From an uncultured Clostridia bacterium (GTDB lineage Bacteria > Bacillota > Clostridia > Lachnospirales > CAG-274), in NCBI GenBank assembly GCA_910579745.1, contig CAJTVH010000008.1, positions 1 through 64,000 on the forward strand: a stretch of 64,000 nucleotides of DNA. Reading direction: 5' to 3'. Positions 17,970-26,781 of this stretch are shown here, piece after piece. The notes beneath the pieces were generated by a model. It was given only the letters and a program-made list of their open reading frames with translations. It was not told the origin of the DNA and did no database searches. A program made the translations under genes and the position numbers. Numbering within the stretch: the stretch's first letter is position 1; each line of letters starts with the position of its first letter.

Positions 17970-18132
17970 GAGAGTATCTGAAAACAAAAATACGCGCGAA
18001 AAATTATAAAAAATAAAACAAAACAGAAAGGCTTTTCTGTTTAATTGAACCGTTTTCGTTTATTTTTTAATAATTTTTTGGATATTTTGCGTATATAACT
18101 AGATAGCTTAGATAGTTTTCAGATACGCCATA
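17970..18132. repeat. Family A MITE-like element (163 bp)
   Basis: Left end GAGAGTATCTGAAAAC and right end GTTTTCAGATACGCCATA are inverted. The interior matches the copy at 5286 closely (AAATTATAAAAAATAAAAC, AAAGGCTTTTCTGTTTAATTG). A 71-residue open frame running into it at 17794 is spurious. The rest of the gap 17463-18459 holds a fragment near 17655-17680 that is the reverse complement of the sequence at about 29428-29450, plus AT-rich DNA. Confidence 0.75.
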
Positions 18133-18309
18133 GTTAATTAACGTAAAGCAATGAGTTAGAAAAGGCGAGAGGGAATTATTGCTTGCGAAATTTTGGCAGC
18201 CTCTAAAAAGTTTTCAACCATCTTAATAAATAACTAACTAACAGACAGGTTGTTTTTTTTTATTATATAGAATATTTATACAAAATTTATGGAAAACATA
18301 AACTATGAT

Positions 18310-18338
18310 TTGACAACAGACAAATAAAAGTTTAATAT
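18310..18338 (+). promoter_or_regulatory. Promoter of the HPr-like gene
   Basis: TTGACA at 18310-18315 is followed after 17 bases by TAATAT at 18333-18338. It is the best sigma-A match in the 400 bases before the gene and leaves a 5' leader of about 115 bases. Confidence 0.5.
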
Positions 18339-18459
18339 ATAAGAGAGGTTTTCTTTAGAAAAATATTAATTTGCTTTAAAAAATAATTTTTATTTTTAAA
18401 TTAATTAATATTTTTGTAAAGATTATTAATTTTATATTTTATGAAGGAGGATTTTTATT

Positions 18460-18696
18460 ATGAAGTCAATAACTGTTTCTTTGGATTCTATTGAAAAGGT
18501 AAAAGAGTTTGTCAACATGATAAATACTTTTGACGGGGACTTTGATTTGGTTTCCGAAAGATACGTAATCGACGCTAAGTCAATTATGGGTATTTTCAGT
18601 CTTGATATAAGCAAAACTCTTCGCCTTGATATTCACGACAATGTTCCGGAACCGGAAAAAGTCGCTGAAACTCTTAGCAAGTTTAAAGCTGACTAA
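18460..18696 (+). CDS. HPr-like protein lacking the phospho-histidine
   Basis: 78 residues behind GAAGGAGG. Length and the DAKSIMGIFSLDIS segment (38-51), equivalent to the regulatory Ser46 loop of HPr, place it in the PTS HPr fold. The position of the catalytic histidine is not His: residues 9-17 read DSIEKVKEF, and the first histidine is far downstream. It cannot accept phosphate from Enzyme I. A regulatory or structural role, perhaps through the serine loop, is a guess. It is monocistronic, bounded by a promoter and a strong terminator. Confidence 0.8.
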   Translation: MKSITVSLDSIEKVKEFVNMINTFDGDFDLVSERYVIDAKSIMGIFSLDISKTLRLDIHDNVPEPEKVAETLSKFKAD

Positions 18697-18751
18697 GTTT
18701 AAAGAATAAATTATCTTAATTTATTTTTTATAAGCGGGTTTATTAAAATGT

Positions 18752-18800
18752 AAATAAAAAGGGAGTTTATCCAAATAATTGATAAACTCCCTTTTTATTT
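18752..18800. terminator. Bidirectional terminator
   Basis: AAATAAAAAGGGAGTTTATC (18752-18771) pairs perfectly with 18781-18800 across a 9-base loop, with T-runs readable in both directions. It separates the HPr-like gene from the convergent DUF368 gene. Confidence 0.85.
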
Positions 18801-18918
18801 ACTATCTGATTAATATTCTGTGTTTGCTGTTAAAATTTAATAAATGTCGGTTAGAAGATATTTTGGTTTTAATATAGCACATAGGCTGGAACATATGCCA
18901 ATTTTTTAAAATTGATAC

Positions 18919-19842
18919 CTATTCTCTTCCTAAAATCAGGGAAATTATTGTGCCTATTACAAGTACGGCTACGCCGATAAATATTGTTATAATGGAGATG
19001 GAACTTGTTTCATAACTTGAGTAAGTAAGCTTATCGGAAAATATTGAGTATATTGAGCCGAAAATTAATCCTAAAATTGAGAAGTATGTTATTGAGTAAG
19101 CTTTGTTAAATAAAAACTCAATTAATTTTGAGATTAACACGACACCTATTATAATTCCGACAAATATTACGGCCAATATTATAAACTCATCGGATGTGAA
19201 GAGTGTTTTCATAGCGTCTGTAAAGCCGATTTCTGAAATAGACTTTATACTTTTCGCCGCGGTTGATGAAATCGCGTCTACGGAGGTTAACACAAGCTGA
19301 TACATTCCAAGAAGTACAAGCACGAAAGAGCCGCTTATTCCGGGAACTACCATCGCCGCGCTCGCTATTATTCCCGAAAGTAAAATCTTAACTACGGTTA
19401 TCATATCAAGCGTACCTCTTATATCGTCTATTGTCTTTGAATCGCTTCCGCTTAAAAAGGAAAACCCTACTACGACTAAAAACGCCAGTATTGTGGCAAT
19501 ATAAGATTTGTAACCAACTTTTTTCTCCGTCGCCTTTTTATATATTAAAGGAATACTACCGACAACGAGCCCAACAAAAAACATACTTGTGGGAAAAGAA
19601 TAGCGCTCAAGGCAATATTTTAAAAGTTTGCTAAACAGTATTATTCCCGCTCCAGCCCCGATAAATAACGGGATTAAAAAAGCAGCGCATTTTTTGAAGT
19701 TTTTAAAAATATTGTTTATCGCCGAAATCATTTCGTCAAATATTCCTAAAACCACGGCTATCGTTCCTCCGCTTACTCCGGGGATTATATTAGCTATCCC
19801 GACAAAAATACCTTTGATAAATAAATTAATGAATCTAAACAT
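18919..19842 (-). CDS. DUF368 (PopT-like) polyprenyl-phosphate translocase candidate
   Basis: 307 residues, largely hydrophobic with about eight or more membrane segments. The family hallmarks are two similar motifs in the two halves: GIANIIPGVSGGTIAVVLG near the N-terminus and VVPGISGSFVLVLLGMY near residue 170, pointing to an inverted-repeat transporter fold. DUF368 members have been reported as undecaprenyl-phosphate flippases that recycle the lipid carrier of cell-wall synthesis. Assignment to that function is by family. The start ATG has an AGGAGG site. It is convergent with the HPr-like gene. Confidence 0.88.
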   Translation of the reverse strand: MFRFINLFIKGIFVGIANIIPGVSGGTIAVVLGIFDEMISAINNIFKNFKKCAAFLIPLFIGAGAGIILFSKLLKYCLERYSFPTSMFFVGLVVGSIPLIYKKATEKKVGYKSYIATILAFLVVVGFSFLSGSDSKTIDDIRGTLDMITVVKILLSGIIASAAMVVPGISGSFVLVLLGMYQLVLTSVDAISSTAAKSIKSISEIGFTDAMKTLFTSDEFIILAVIFVGIIIGVVLISKLIEFLFNKAYSITYFSILGLIFGSIYSIFSDKLTYSSYETSSISIITIFIGVAVLVIGTIISLILGRE

Positions 19843-19879
19843 TTTTTCCTCCTTATATTTTACAGATGTTTTACGAAAA

Positions 19880-19924
19880 ACGCTTAATAAGTTAAAACTG
19901 AAAAGCGTATCGGGTTTAACTTAT
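19880..19924. promoter_or_regulatory. Interleaved inverted repeats upstream of DUF368
   Basis: ACGCTT (19880)/AAGCGT (19903) and ATAAGTTAAA (19887)/TTTAACTTAT (19915) are interleaved palindromes about 40-80 bases before the DUF368 start on the - strand. They may be an operator or a leader structure. The rest of 19925-20234 shows no gene. Confidence 0.35.
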
Positions 19925-20234
19925 CAAATGATTTTCTGCTTTGTTACAAAAACAATAACATAGTAAATCATAAAAACATTTTTCCTTTACGTATTTTATT
20001 CCTATAATATACATTATTATTGTCATTATAAATATTATAACTGAAAATTTTAAAATGTCACTACTTATATTGATAAATTTTGTGTTTTTGTTGTTTTGTG
20101 GGTATTTACAAAATCGGTGAAAACCGCTTTTATCGATTTTTAACTAATATTTCGCTAAATATTGTTGAGTATGGAGAGGGTTTTTGGTATTTTTTTGTTT
20201 ATAATAACAAAATTTTATTTTTTTAATATTATTA

Positions 20235-20263
20235 TTGACAAATGAGAAAAAACCATTTATAAT
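20235..20263 (+). promoter_or_regulatory. Consensus promoter upstream of the NlpC/P60 gene
   Basis: TTGACA (20235-20240), a 17-base spacer and TATAAT (20258-20263) form a perfect sigma-A promoter. Transcription from it gives a leader of about 195 bases that includes a family B element. Confidence 0.75.
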
Positions 20264-20311
20264 AAATACATAATTTAGTAACATTTGTGTAATATTTAGA
20301 TATGAATTGAC

Positions 20312-20415
20312 TTATAGTGAAACAATAAAAAAATTAACAGATAATCTTTGATAAAATTTAATATGTTAAAGGGATTTTTATTGCTTCACACTAAAAACTT
20401 TGCGAATTGTTGTAA
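20312..20415. repeat. Family B element in the NlpC/P60 leader
   Basis: Left TTATAGTGAAACAATAAAAA is mirrored within the right part by TTTTTATTGCTTCACACTAA, followed by AACTTTGCGAATTGTTGTAA. It is the best uninterrupted B copy and is transcribed as part of the leader. Confidence 0.6.
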
Positions 20416-20465
20416 ATATTTTATATTTTATTTGTGGTATTACTTACATAGGAGGAATTTAAAAA

Positions 20466-21371
20466 ATGAAGTTTTCTAAAAACATTAAAAGAGTCGCGGC
20501 TCTCGGTATCGCTTTCGCCGCTTTAAATACATCTTTTGTTTTCGCGGGCGCTATTGTCAAGGTTACGGGAACGGACGTTAATATTCGTTCAGCCGCTAAT
20601 ACTTCTTCTGATGTTATCTCAACTGTTGACACAGGGCTTACTCTTTCCGTCGCCTCAGTAAAAGACGGTTGGTTTAAACTCGCTAATGACGATGGTTCGG
20701 AGGCTTATGTTACAACTGAGTTTGTAAAACTTACTCAGGTGGATGGGCAGGTTAATTCTGACGGTGTTAATATAAGAAAAGCTCCAGCTACAAACGCCGA
20801 AGTTGTTTCTCAGGTGAGTGAGGGCGAGAATCTCGCTGTTACTGCTGATGTTGGCGAGTGGTATGAGGTTAAACTTAATAACTCTTTCGCTTATGTTCAT
20901 AAAGATTATATTTCAGGCGATATGCTTAAATATCTTCCTGTTAAAAATGTTTCTGTTACAATTACTCCTGTCGCTCCGGAGGCTAACTCATCAAAGGGTG
21001 AGGAAGTTGTCGCTTACGCTAAAAAGTTCCTTGGTCTTAACTATGTGTACGGCGGTACTAATCTTAATACAGGCGTTGACTGTTCAGGATTTATGTATTG
21101 TGTATATAAAAATTTCGGAGTTACTTTAAGCAGAGTTTCAAGAGACCAGATTAACAACGGTACAAGAGTTGATAAATCTAATCTTCAGGCGGGAGACCTT
21201 GTATTCTTTAATACAGGGGGAAACTCAAGAATTTCTCATGTAGGTATGTATATTGGCAACGGTCAGTATATCCACGCTACTAACAACAATAAAAATTGTG
21301 TTCAAATTTCAAGCCTTGGCTCAAGTTATTCCGCTAAAACTTATGTGGGAGCTTGCCGTGTGCTTAACTAA
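20466..21371 (+). CDS. Secreted SH3-SH3-NlpC/P60 peptidoglycan endopeptidase
   Basis: 301 residues. A signal peptide (about 1-28, basic then hydrophobic, ending FVFAG) is followed by two bacterial SH3 domains (about 30-88 and 93-150), a short linker and an NlpC/P60 domain (about 178-301). The catalytic cysteine is Cys206 in GVDCSG, with His258 in SHVGMYIG and His270 in YIHA. The family cuts peptide stems of peptidoglycan. It is monocistronic with its own promoter and terminator, and likely acts in wall turnover or cell separation. Confidence 0.95.
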   Translation: MKFSKNIKRVAALGIAFAALNTSFVFAGAIVKVTGTDVNIRSAANTSSDVISTVDTGLTLSVASVKDGWFKLANDDGSEAYVTTEFVKLTQVDGQVNSDGVNIRKAPATNAEVVSQVSEGENLAVTADVGEWYEVKLNNSFAYVHKDYISGDMLKYLPVKNVSVTITPVAPEANSSKGEEVVAYAKKFLGLNYVYGGTNLNTGVDCSGFMYCVYKNFGVTLSRVSRDQINNGTRVDKSNLQAGDLVFFNTGGNSRISHVGMYIGNGQYIHATNNNKNCVQISSLGSSYSAKTYVGACRVLN

Positions 21372-21458
21372 TTTATAATAATAAGTTATTTTTCAGACGT
21401 TATTGATGTTTCTAGTTATGAGTATTTTTGTGAAGTTAAAATATTATGAATATATTAT

Positions 21459-21488
21459 TAAGGGGATTTAAAAAAATCCCCTTTTTTT
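21459..21488 (+). terminator. Terminator of the NlpC/P60 gene
   Basis: AAGGGGATTT and AAATCCCCTT pair over a short A loop and are followed by seven T. Classical rho-independent terminator. Confidence 0.9.
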
Positions 21489-21567
21489 ATTGATAAAGAT
21501 ATGCTGAAAGTGTGTTGTAAAGCAAAGCTGGTAATATTTTTGTGTTTGTTTTTTTAAAATTTTTTGG

Positions 21568-21596
21568 TTGACTTTATATTTTAATTATGATATAAT
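21568..21596 (+). promoter_or_regulatory. Promoter of the pheST T-box transcript
   Basis: TTGACT (21568-21573), 17-base spacer, TATAAT (21591-21596). It lies just before the start of the T-box stem I region, so the leader begins near base 21603. Confidence 0.75.
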
Positions 21597-21627
21597 GTTT
21601 TCCAAATTAAAAATTTAATAATATTAT

Positions 21628-22078
21628 TACTGTGATGACGGAAGTAAGCAATTCGGTTTTGTCAGAGAGAAAACGCCGTCGGCTGGAAGTGTTTTTCAAA
21701 TAATGTTTTGCCGAAGTTCCCGTCGGAGTTTGTTCCTTGAATACTTTTTAGTATTTCGTACTAATTTCATTTAAAAGAACTGATATAATGTATTTTGATA
21801 GTTCTGGTAACGAAAAAATTATTTTACTTGAAATTATCCATTATTTAAAGAGAGATTAGTATTATATGATAGAAAATACATGTATAAATTTTGGGAAATT
21901 CACTGTTTACATTTGTTTTAATGGTTGAATTTATCTGATATATAATTTTCTGACATGATATGGTTAGTAGGGGAACACGGTTTTGACACGTTAAGTCTTT
22001 TGAGAGTTTAGCTTTTTGCTGAAAATTTGGGTGGTACCGCGGATATTTCTTCGTCCCTTTTGGGACGAAGTTTTTTTA
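21628..22078 (+). promoter_or_regulatory. T-box riboswitch controlling pheS-pheT, with an insertion
   Basis: The antiterminator core GGGTGGTACCGCGG (22029-22042) is followed by a terminator hairpin CTTCGTCCC/GGGACGAAG and seven T. Upstream, the stem I elements are recognisable: GACGGAAGTAAGC (AGTA side), AGAGAG, and GCCGAAGTTCCCGTC, where GACGG/CCGTC closes the stem and TTC at 21717-21719, next to GAA, is the likely Phe specifier codon. The element binds uncharged tRNA and allows read-through into pheS under phenylalanine starvation. A family C repeat of 103 bp lies between stem I and the antiterminator, making the leader much longer than usual. Confidence 0.85.
21759..21861. repeat. Short family C element inside the T-box leader
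   Basis: TACTAATTTCATTTAAAAG at the left is inverted at the right as ATTATTTAAAGAGAGATTAGTA. The unit is 103 bp with inner GATATAATG/TTATCC blocks shared with the other C copies. Confidence 0.65.
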
Positions 22079-22248
22079 TTGTGTGTAAGGCTTAAAAAAT
22101 CAGTGTAAGGAAGAGGGAGAAGATTAAAATATAAACCGCTTACTTGATTATAATGATGAGTAAATTATTATAGCGATTTATACCCGAATTACTGTAATGC
22201 CAAAAATATTATAGAAGAATATATTCAAAGTTGAGAGGAGTTTTTTAG

Positions 22249-23274
22249 ATGAGAGATAAGCTTAAAAAAATTAAAGAGCTTGCTGTTGAAAATTTAAAAG
22301 GAGTAAACGATTTAAAGGCGCTTGATGATTTGAGGGTTAAATTTTTAGGCAAAAAAGGAGAGCTTACACAAATTTTAAAAGGTATGGGGGCTCTTTCAAA
22401 AGAGGAAAGACCGGCTGTAGGGCAGCTCGCTAACGAAGTGAGAGAAGAGATAGAGGTTAAACTTGATGAGGCGAAAAAAGGATTGCTTTCAAAGGCAATG
22501 GAAATTAAACTTAAAGCCGAGACAATAGATGTAACTATGCCTGGAAAGGCGAGGCCTCTCGGACACAGGCACCCTATGAATCAAGTTATTGACAATATTA
22601 AAAATATTTTTATCGGTATGGGATATGAAATAGCGGAGGGTCCCGAAATTGAGCTGGCTTATTATAACTTTGAGGCCCTGAACATACCTAAAGACCACCC
22701 TGCCAGAGATGAGCAGGATACTTTTTACATTAACGGAAAAGGAGATTTCCTTTTAAGGACCCAAACATCGCCTATTCAGGTGCGGGTTATGGAAAATAAA
22801 AAACCTCCTATAAGAATTATCGCTCCGGGAAGAGTATACCGTTCAGACGAGGTGGACGCCACGCATTCGCCTATTTTTCACCAGCTTGAGGGGCTTGTTA
22901 TTGACAAAGGAATAACTATGGGGGACTTAAAAGGGGCTTTGGCGGTATTCGCTAAAGAATTGTTTGGGGAAGATACCCAGGTAAGATTCAGGCCGCATCA
23001 TTTTCCTTTTACGGAGCCGAGCGCTGAAATGGACGCTTCTTGTTTTGCCTGCGGCGGAAAAGGCTGCCGAGTGTGCAAAGACAGCGGGTTTATTGAGGTT
23101 TTGGGGTGCGGAATGGTTCATCCTAAAGTACTTGAAATGGCGGGGATAGACCCGAATGTATACAGTGGATTCGCTTTTGGAATGGGACTTGAGCGTGTAG
23201 CCATGCAGAAATACGCTATTTCAGATTTACGTTTGCTTTTTGAGAATGATGTTAAATTTTTAAAACAATTCTGA
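22249..23274 (+). CDS. pheS: Phenylalanine-tRNA ligase alpha subunit
   Basis: 341 residues, normal for PheS. An N-terminal coiled-coil tRNA-binding arm (about 1-85) precedes the class II catalytic core with HPMNQVIDNI, LLRTQTSPIQVR (motif 2 region), FHQLEGLVID, FFPFTEPSAEMD-like sequence and a C-terminal GFAFGMGLERVAM motif 3. A cysteine group CFACGGKGCRVC lies in the core. The alpha2-beta2 enzyme charges tRNA-Phe. It is T-box controlled and followed by pheT after 516 bases of repeats. Confidence 0.97.
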   Translation: MRDKLKKIKELAVENLKGVNDLKALDDLRVKFLGKKGELTQILKGMGALSKEERPAVGQLANEVREEIEVKLDEAKKGLLSKAMEIKLKAETIDVTMPGKARPLGHRHPMNQVIDNIKNIFIGMGYEIAEGPEIELAYYNFEALNIPKDHPARDEQDTFYINGKGDFLLRTQTSPIQVRVMENKKPPIRIIAPGRVYRSDEVDATHSPIFHQLEGLVIDKGITMGDLKGALAVFAKELFGEDTQVRFRPHHFPFTEPSAEMDASCFACGGKGCRVCKDSGFIEVLGCGMVHPKVLEMAGIDPNVYSGFAFGMGLERVAMQKYAISDLRLLFENDVKFLKQF

Positions 23275-23390
23275 TAATTTTTAGAAAAATATCGGCAAAT
23301 TAAAAAATAAAAATGACGCGGTAATAGAAATTTTAAGTTTGAAAAATTACTTTTATTATCCTTTGCCCGATGTTTTCTTAGAGATAACGT

Positions 23391-23538
23391 AGAGAATATC
23401 TGAAAAATTAAATATGTACAAAAATCATAAGAATGTAAAATAAATTTGGAACTTGTTTGTTTTATTTCTCATAATTTTTTGGCTACTTTCGATTTATAAA
23501 TGGACGTAAGCTTTTTAAATAATTGGAGTTTTCATACT
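23391..23538. repeat. Degraded family A element
   Basis: AGAGAATATCTGAAAAATTAAATATG at the left resembles A ends and GGAGTTTTCATACTT at the right the opposite end. The central TTTCTCATAATTTTTTGG matches other A copies. It is diverged and abuts a family C element. Confidence 0.45.
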
Positions 23539-23635
23539 TAATCTCATTTAAAAAAGCGGATATAATATATACGGCGTCATAGTGAATTACTTGCTTTTTT
23601 TATAGTTTTACTCATAATTTAAACAGAGGTTAGTA
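23535..23635. repeat. Short family C element
   Basis: TACTTAATCTCATTTAAAA...GCGGATATAATAT at the left, ATAATTTAAACAGAGGTTAGTA at the right, about 100 bp, like the copy in the T-box leader. Confidence 0.6.
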
Positions 23636-23670
23636 TCATACACATTTTTATCGTTTTTTATCAAAATTAA

Positions 23671-23767
23671 TTATAGAGATTAGCGAAGTTTTGGGAACAA
23701 AACAATAAAATAATTTCACCAGGTTTTATTAAAGCTCATGTGTTTATTCTTTTATTGTTTTTATATA
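23671..23767. repeat. Family B element, reverse orientation
   Basis: Contains GCGAAGTTTT...ACAATAAAATAA at the left and TTTATTCTTTTATTG at the right, the reversed order of the B copy at 5216. It lies directly before the pheT ribosome site. Confidence 0.5.
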
Positions 23768-23790
23768 AATGATTTGGGAGGATTTTTATT

Positions 23791-26184
23791 ATGAATTTAC
23801 CTATTAGCTGGCTTAAAGAATATGTTGATATAGATTGTAAAACAGAGGATTTCATTGAGGATATTACTCTCACTGGTTCTAAAGTTGAGGCTGTTACAAA
23901 TATGGGAAATTTTATAGAAAAGGTTGTGGTTGGCAAAGTTTTATCTATAGAGAAACACCCAGACGCGGACAAACTGGTTGTTTGTATGGTAGAGGTAGGA
24001 CAAATCGAGCCAATACAAATTGTTACTGGAGCGAAAAACCTTTTTGTGGGGGCTTTTGTTCCAGTAGCTCTTGACGGCGCGAGACTTTCTGGAGGAGTTA
24101 AAATAAAAAAGGGAAAGTTAAGAGGAATAGAGTCAAATGGAATGATGTGCTCTATCGGGGAGCTTGGATTTACAAAAAACGATTATCCCGAAGCTCCTGA
24201 GGATGGTATTTATATTTTTGAGAAAGAATACGCTCCCGGTTCGGATGTTAAGTCTATTTTAGAAATCGACGATGACGTTGTGGAATTTGAAATTACATCA
24301 AACAGACCCGATTGTTTTAGTATAGTCGGACTTGCCAGAGAAGCCGCCGCGACTTACAGGCTTCCTTTTAAATATCCATATATTTCGGTTAAAGAGGAAG
24401 CGGGGGGAAATGCCGCTGACATGATTGAGGTCGAGATAAAAAATCCAAGTCTTTGTCCGAGATATATAGCGAGAGTTGTTAAAAACGTAAAAATCGAGCC
24501 GTCTCCCCAATGGCTTCGTCATAGACTTACAGCTTCAGGGTTAAGACCAATAAACAATATCGTTGACATAACAAATTATGTTATGCTTGAGCTTGGGCAA
24601 CCTATGCACGCTTTTGATATTGACAATATTGACAAAAGAAAAATTATTGTGAGAAACGCTGATGACGGCGAGAAAATTACTACTCTTGACGGAATTGAGA
24701 GAAAACTTGATTCCTCTATGCTTGTTATTTCCGACTGTAACAAAGCCGTTGCTGTAGCCGGCGTAATGGGCGGGGAAAATTCAATGATAACTTCAGAGGC
24801 ATCAGCTATATTATTTGAGTCGGCCAACTTTAATGGACCTAATGTCAGAATTACCGCTAAAAAGTTAGGAATGAGAACAGACGCGTCAGCGAAATATGAA
24901 AAGGGTTTAGACCCTAATTTATCTATCGAGGCTGTGAACAGAGCTGTTCAGCTTGTGGAGATGTTAGGCTGTGGAGAGGTTGTCGGCGGTATAGTTGACT
25001 GTTATCCTAATAAGAGGGAGAAATGGACGGTTGATTATTCTACTGAGAGAATAAATAAGCTTCTCGGAACCGATATTTCAAAAGAAGAAATGATTAATAT
25101 TTTTAAGCTTATAGAAGTTGATGCCGACGGTGAAAAGGCGGTTATCCCTACTTTTAGGCCTGATCTTGAGACGGAAGCGGATTTAGCAGAGGAAATAGCC
25201 AGATTTTACGGATATGACAAAATAGAGACAACTTTAGCGGCGGGTACTCCTACTGTTGGGAAGAAAACTAAAAGCCAAATTATTGAAGATACAATAAGAG
25301 ACGCTATGATCGCTATGGGGATTTCGGAAGCTATGAATTTTTCCTTTGAGAGCGAGAAAGTTTTTGACAAGCTTTGTATCCCGAAAGGTGATGAAATCAG
25401 AAAAACTGTCACTATAACAAATCCTTTGGGAGAGGATTTTAAAGTTATGAGAACAACTACTTTAAATGGGATTTTAAGCTCTCTCTCCACAAATTATAAC
25501 AGGAGAAATCCTGAGGCGTATCTCTTTGAGATAGGTAAAATTTATATTCCTAAAAACCTTCCTTTAACGGAGCTTCCTGAGGAAAAAAACGTTCTTACGG
25601 TGGGTATGTACGGAAAGGTGGATTTTTACGATATAAAAGGTATTATTGAGGAACTTTTTGAGGTTCTCGGAATAAGGGATATGGTTGAGTACTCTCCTGT
25701 TTCTGATATTCCTTACACACATCCAGGAAGATGTGCCGAGCTTTCGATAGATGGTGATAAATTGGGATTTTTGGGAGAGGTTCATCCGGCTGTGTGTGAT
25801 AATTATGAGATAGGCGTAAAAGCTTATGTTGCGGTAATTTACGCGGATCTACTTTATAAAACGGCTGACTTCGGCAGGGTTTACAAATCCTTGCCCAAAT
25901 TCCCGGCGGTTTCAAGGGATATTTCAATGCTTGTAAGGGATGATGTTATCGTAAAGGATATTGAGAGTATTATAAAGAATAAGGGCGGAAAACTTATTGA
26001 GAGTATTCAGTTGTTTGACGTCTATAAAGGAGAGCAGATTCAGGACGGTTTTAAATCTGTGGCTTATAATATTTCTTTTAGGTCATCAGAGAAAACTTTG
26101 ACGGACGAGGAAATCGCCTCACCAATGAAAAAAATATTAAAAGAGCTTGAGGAAAAGCTTGGCGCTCAGCTTAGAGACAAATAA
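23791..26184 (+). CDS. pheT: Phenylalanine-tRNA ligase beta subunit
   Basis: 797 residues, full length. It opens with MNLPISWLKEYVDID, followed by the EMAP/OB tRNA-binding domain (about 40-150), the B3/4 editing domain with EITSNRPDCFSIVGLAREAA (about 170-200), the B5 domain, the inactive catalytic-like core and a C-terminal anticodon-binding FDX-ACB domain with KSLPKFPAVSRDISMLV. It partners PheS. The long repeat-filled gap from pheS is odd for this normally tight operon, but a terminator is not seen between them. Confidence 0.97.
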   Translation: MNLPISWLKEYVDIDCKTEDFIEDITLTGSKVEAVTNMGNFIEKVVVGKVLSIEKHPDADKLVVCMVEVGQIEPIQIVTGAKNLFVGAFVPVALDGARLSGGVKIKKGKLRGIESNGMMCSIGELGFTKNDYPEAPEDGIYIFEKEYAPGSDVKSILEIDDDVVEFEITSNRPDCFSIVGLAREAAATYRLPFKYPYISVKEEAGGNAADMIEVEIKNPSLCPRYIARVVKNVKIEPSPQWLRHRLTASGLRPINNIVDITNYVMLELGQPMHAFDIDNIDKRKIIVRNADDGEKITTLDGIERKLDSSMLVISDCNKAVAVAGVMGGENSMITSEASAILFESANFNGPNVRITAKKLGMRTDASAKYEKGLDPNLSIEAVNRAVQLVEMLGCGEVVGGIVDCYPNKREKWTVDYSTERINKLLGTDISKEEMINIFKLIEVDADGEKAVIPTFRPDLETEADLAEEIARFYGYDKIETTLAAGTPTVGKKTKSQIIEDTIRDAMIAMGISEAMNFSFESEKVFDKLCIPKGDEIRKTVTITNPLGEDFKVMRTTTLNGILSSLSTNYNRRNPEAYLFEIGKIYIPKNLPLTELPEEKNVLTVGMYGKVDFYDIKGIIEELFEVLGIRDMVEYSPVSDIPYTHPGRCAELSIDGDKLGFLGEVHPAVCDNYEIGVKAYVAVIYADLLYKTADFGRVYKSLPKFPAVSRDISMLVRDDVIVKDIESIIKNKGGKLIESIQLFDVYKGEQIQDGFKSVAYNISFRSSEKTLTDEEIASPMKKILKELEEKLGAQLRDK

Positions 26185-26268
26185 GTTTTTAATATGTAGC
26201 TAAAAGCGCTGACACTAAGTGTTGTTAAATTTATTTATTATTTGAATTGCATAAGGTTTTGAAAGAAG

Positions 26269-26326
26269 CTATAAAAAAAACTGATAAAAATTTATTTACT
26301 AAAATTTTTATCAGTTTTTTTTATAG
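26269..26326. terminator. Terminator after pheT
   Basis: A long perfect AT-rich hairpin with core AACTGATAAAAAT/ATTTTTATCAGTT, flanked by A and T runs on both sides. It could work in both directions. Confidence 0.8.
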
Positions 26327-26368
26327 TGTTTAACATTATAAAAAATTTAAGAAATTACTGACAAATTA

Positions 26369-26412
26369 TAGAGTATCTGAAAACTAAAATACGCACAAAA
26401 AATTATAAAACT
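26369..26412. repeat. Left end of a family A element
   Basis: TAGAGTATCTGAAAACTAAAATACGCAC followed by AAAAATTATAAAA matches the A left end, but no right end is found nearby. It is probably a truncated copy. The remaining gap to rho (26413-26781) shows no gene. Confidence 0.5.
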
Positions 26413-26781
26413 CATGTTATTATATTCGATCAATTTAAAAATAAACTTTTAAATGTTTATGATTGTCATATCCACGGGAGTTTTGTTTTTTTATTTTTGG
26501 AAGGCTGACGGATAAGTTATTGACATTAGCATAAAAGATATTATATAATTAACATAGATATTTATTTGTTATTATTTACAGTCTAAAAGGCGTTTAAAAA
26601 TATAAAGCCGATTTTAAGTTTTTAACTATAATATCGAAAATCGGTAATCTCATATTAAAAAAAGCGTTTAATTACGTTTTTGTATTTCACGAATATAGTT
26701 TCTGTATAATTTACCCACATATATAAGGAACCGCTGATTTAAGGTTTTTAGAACCTTATTGTTTAAGGAGGATTCATTTTA

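Noticed and set aside
17794..18009. 71-residue open frame
   Set aside because: It lacks a ribosome site, is low-complexity and runs into the family A repeat.
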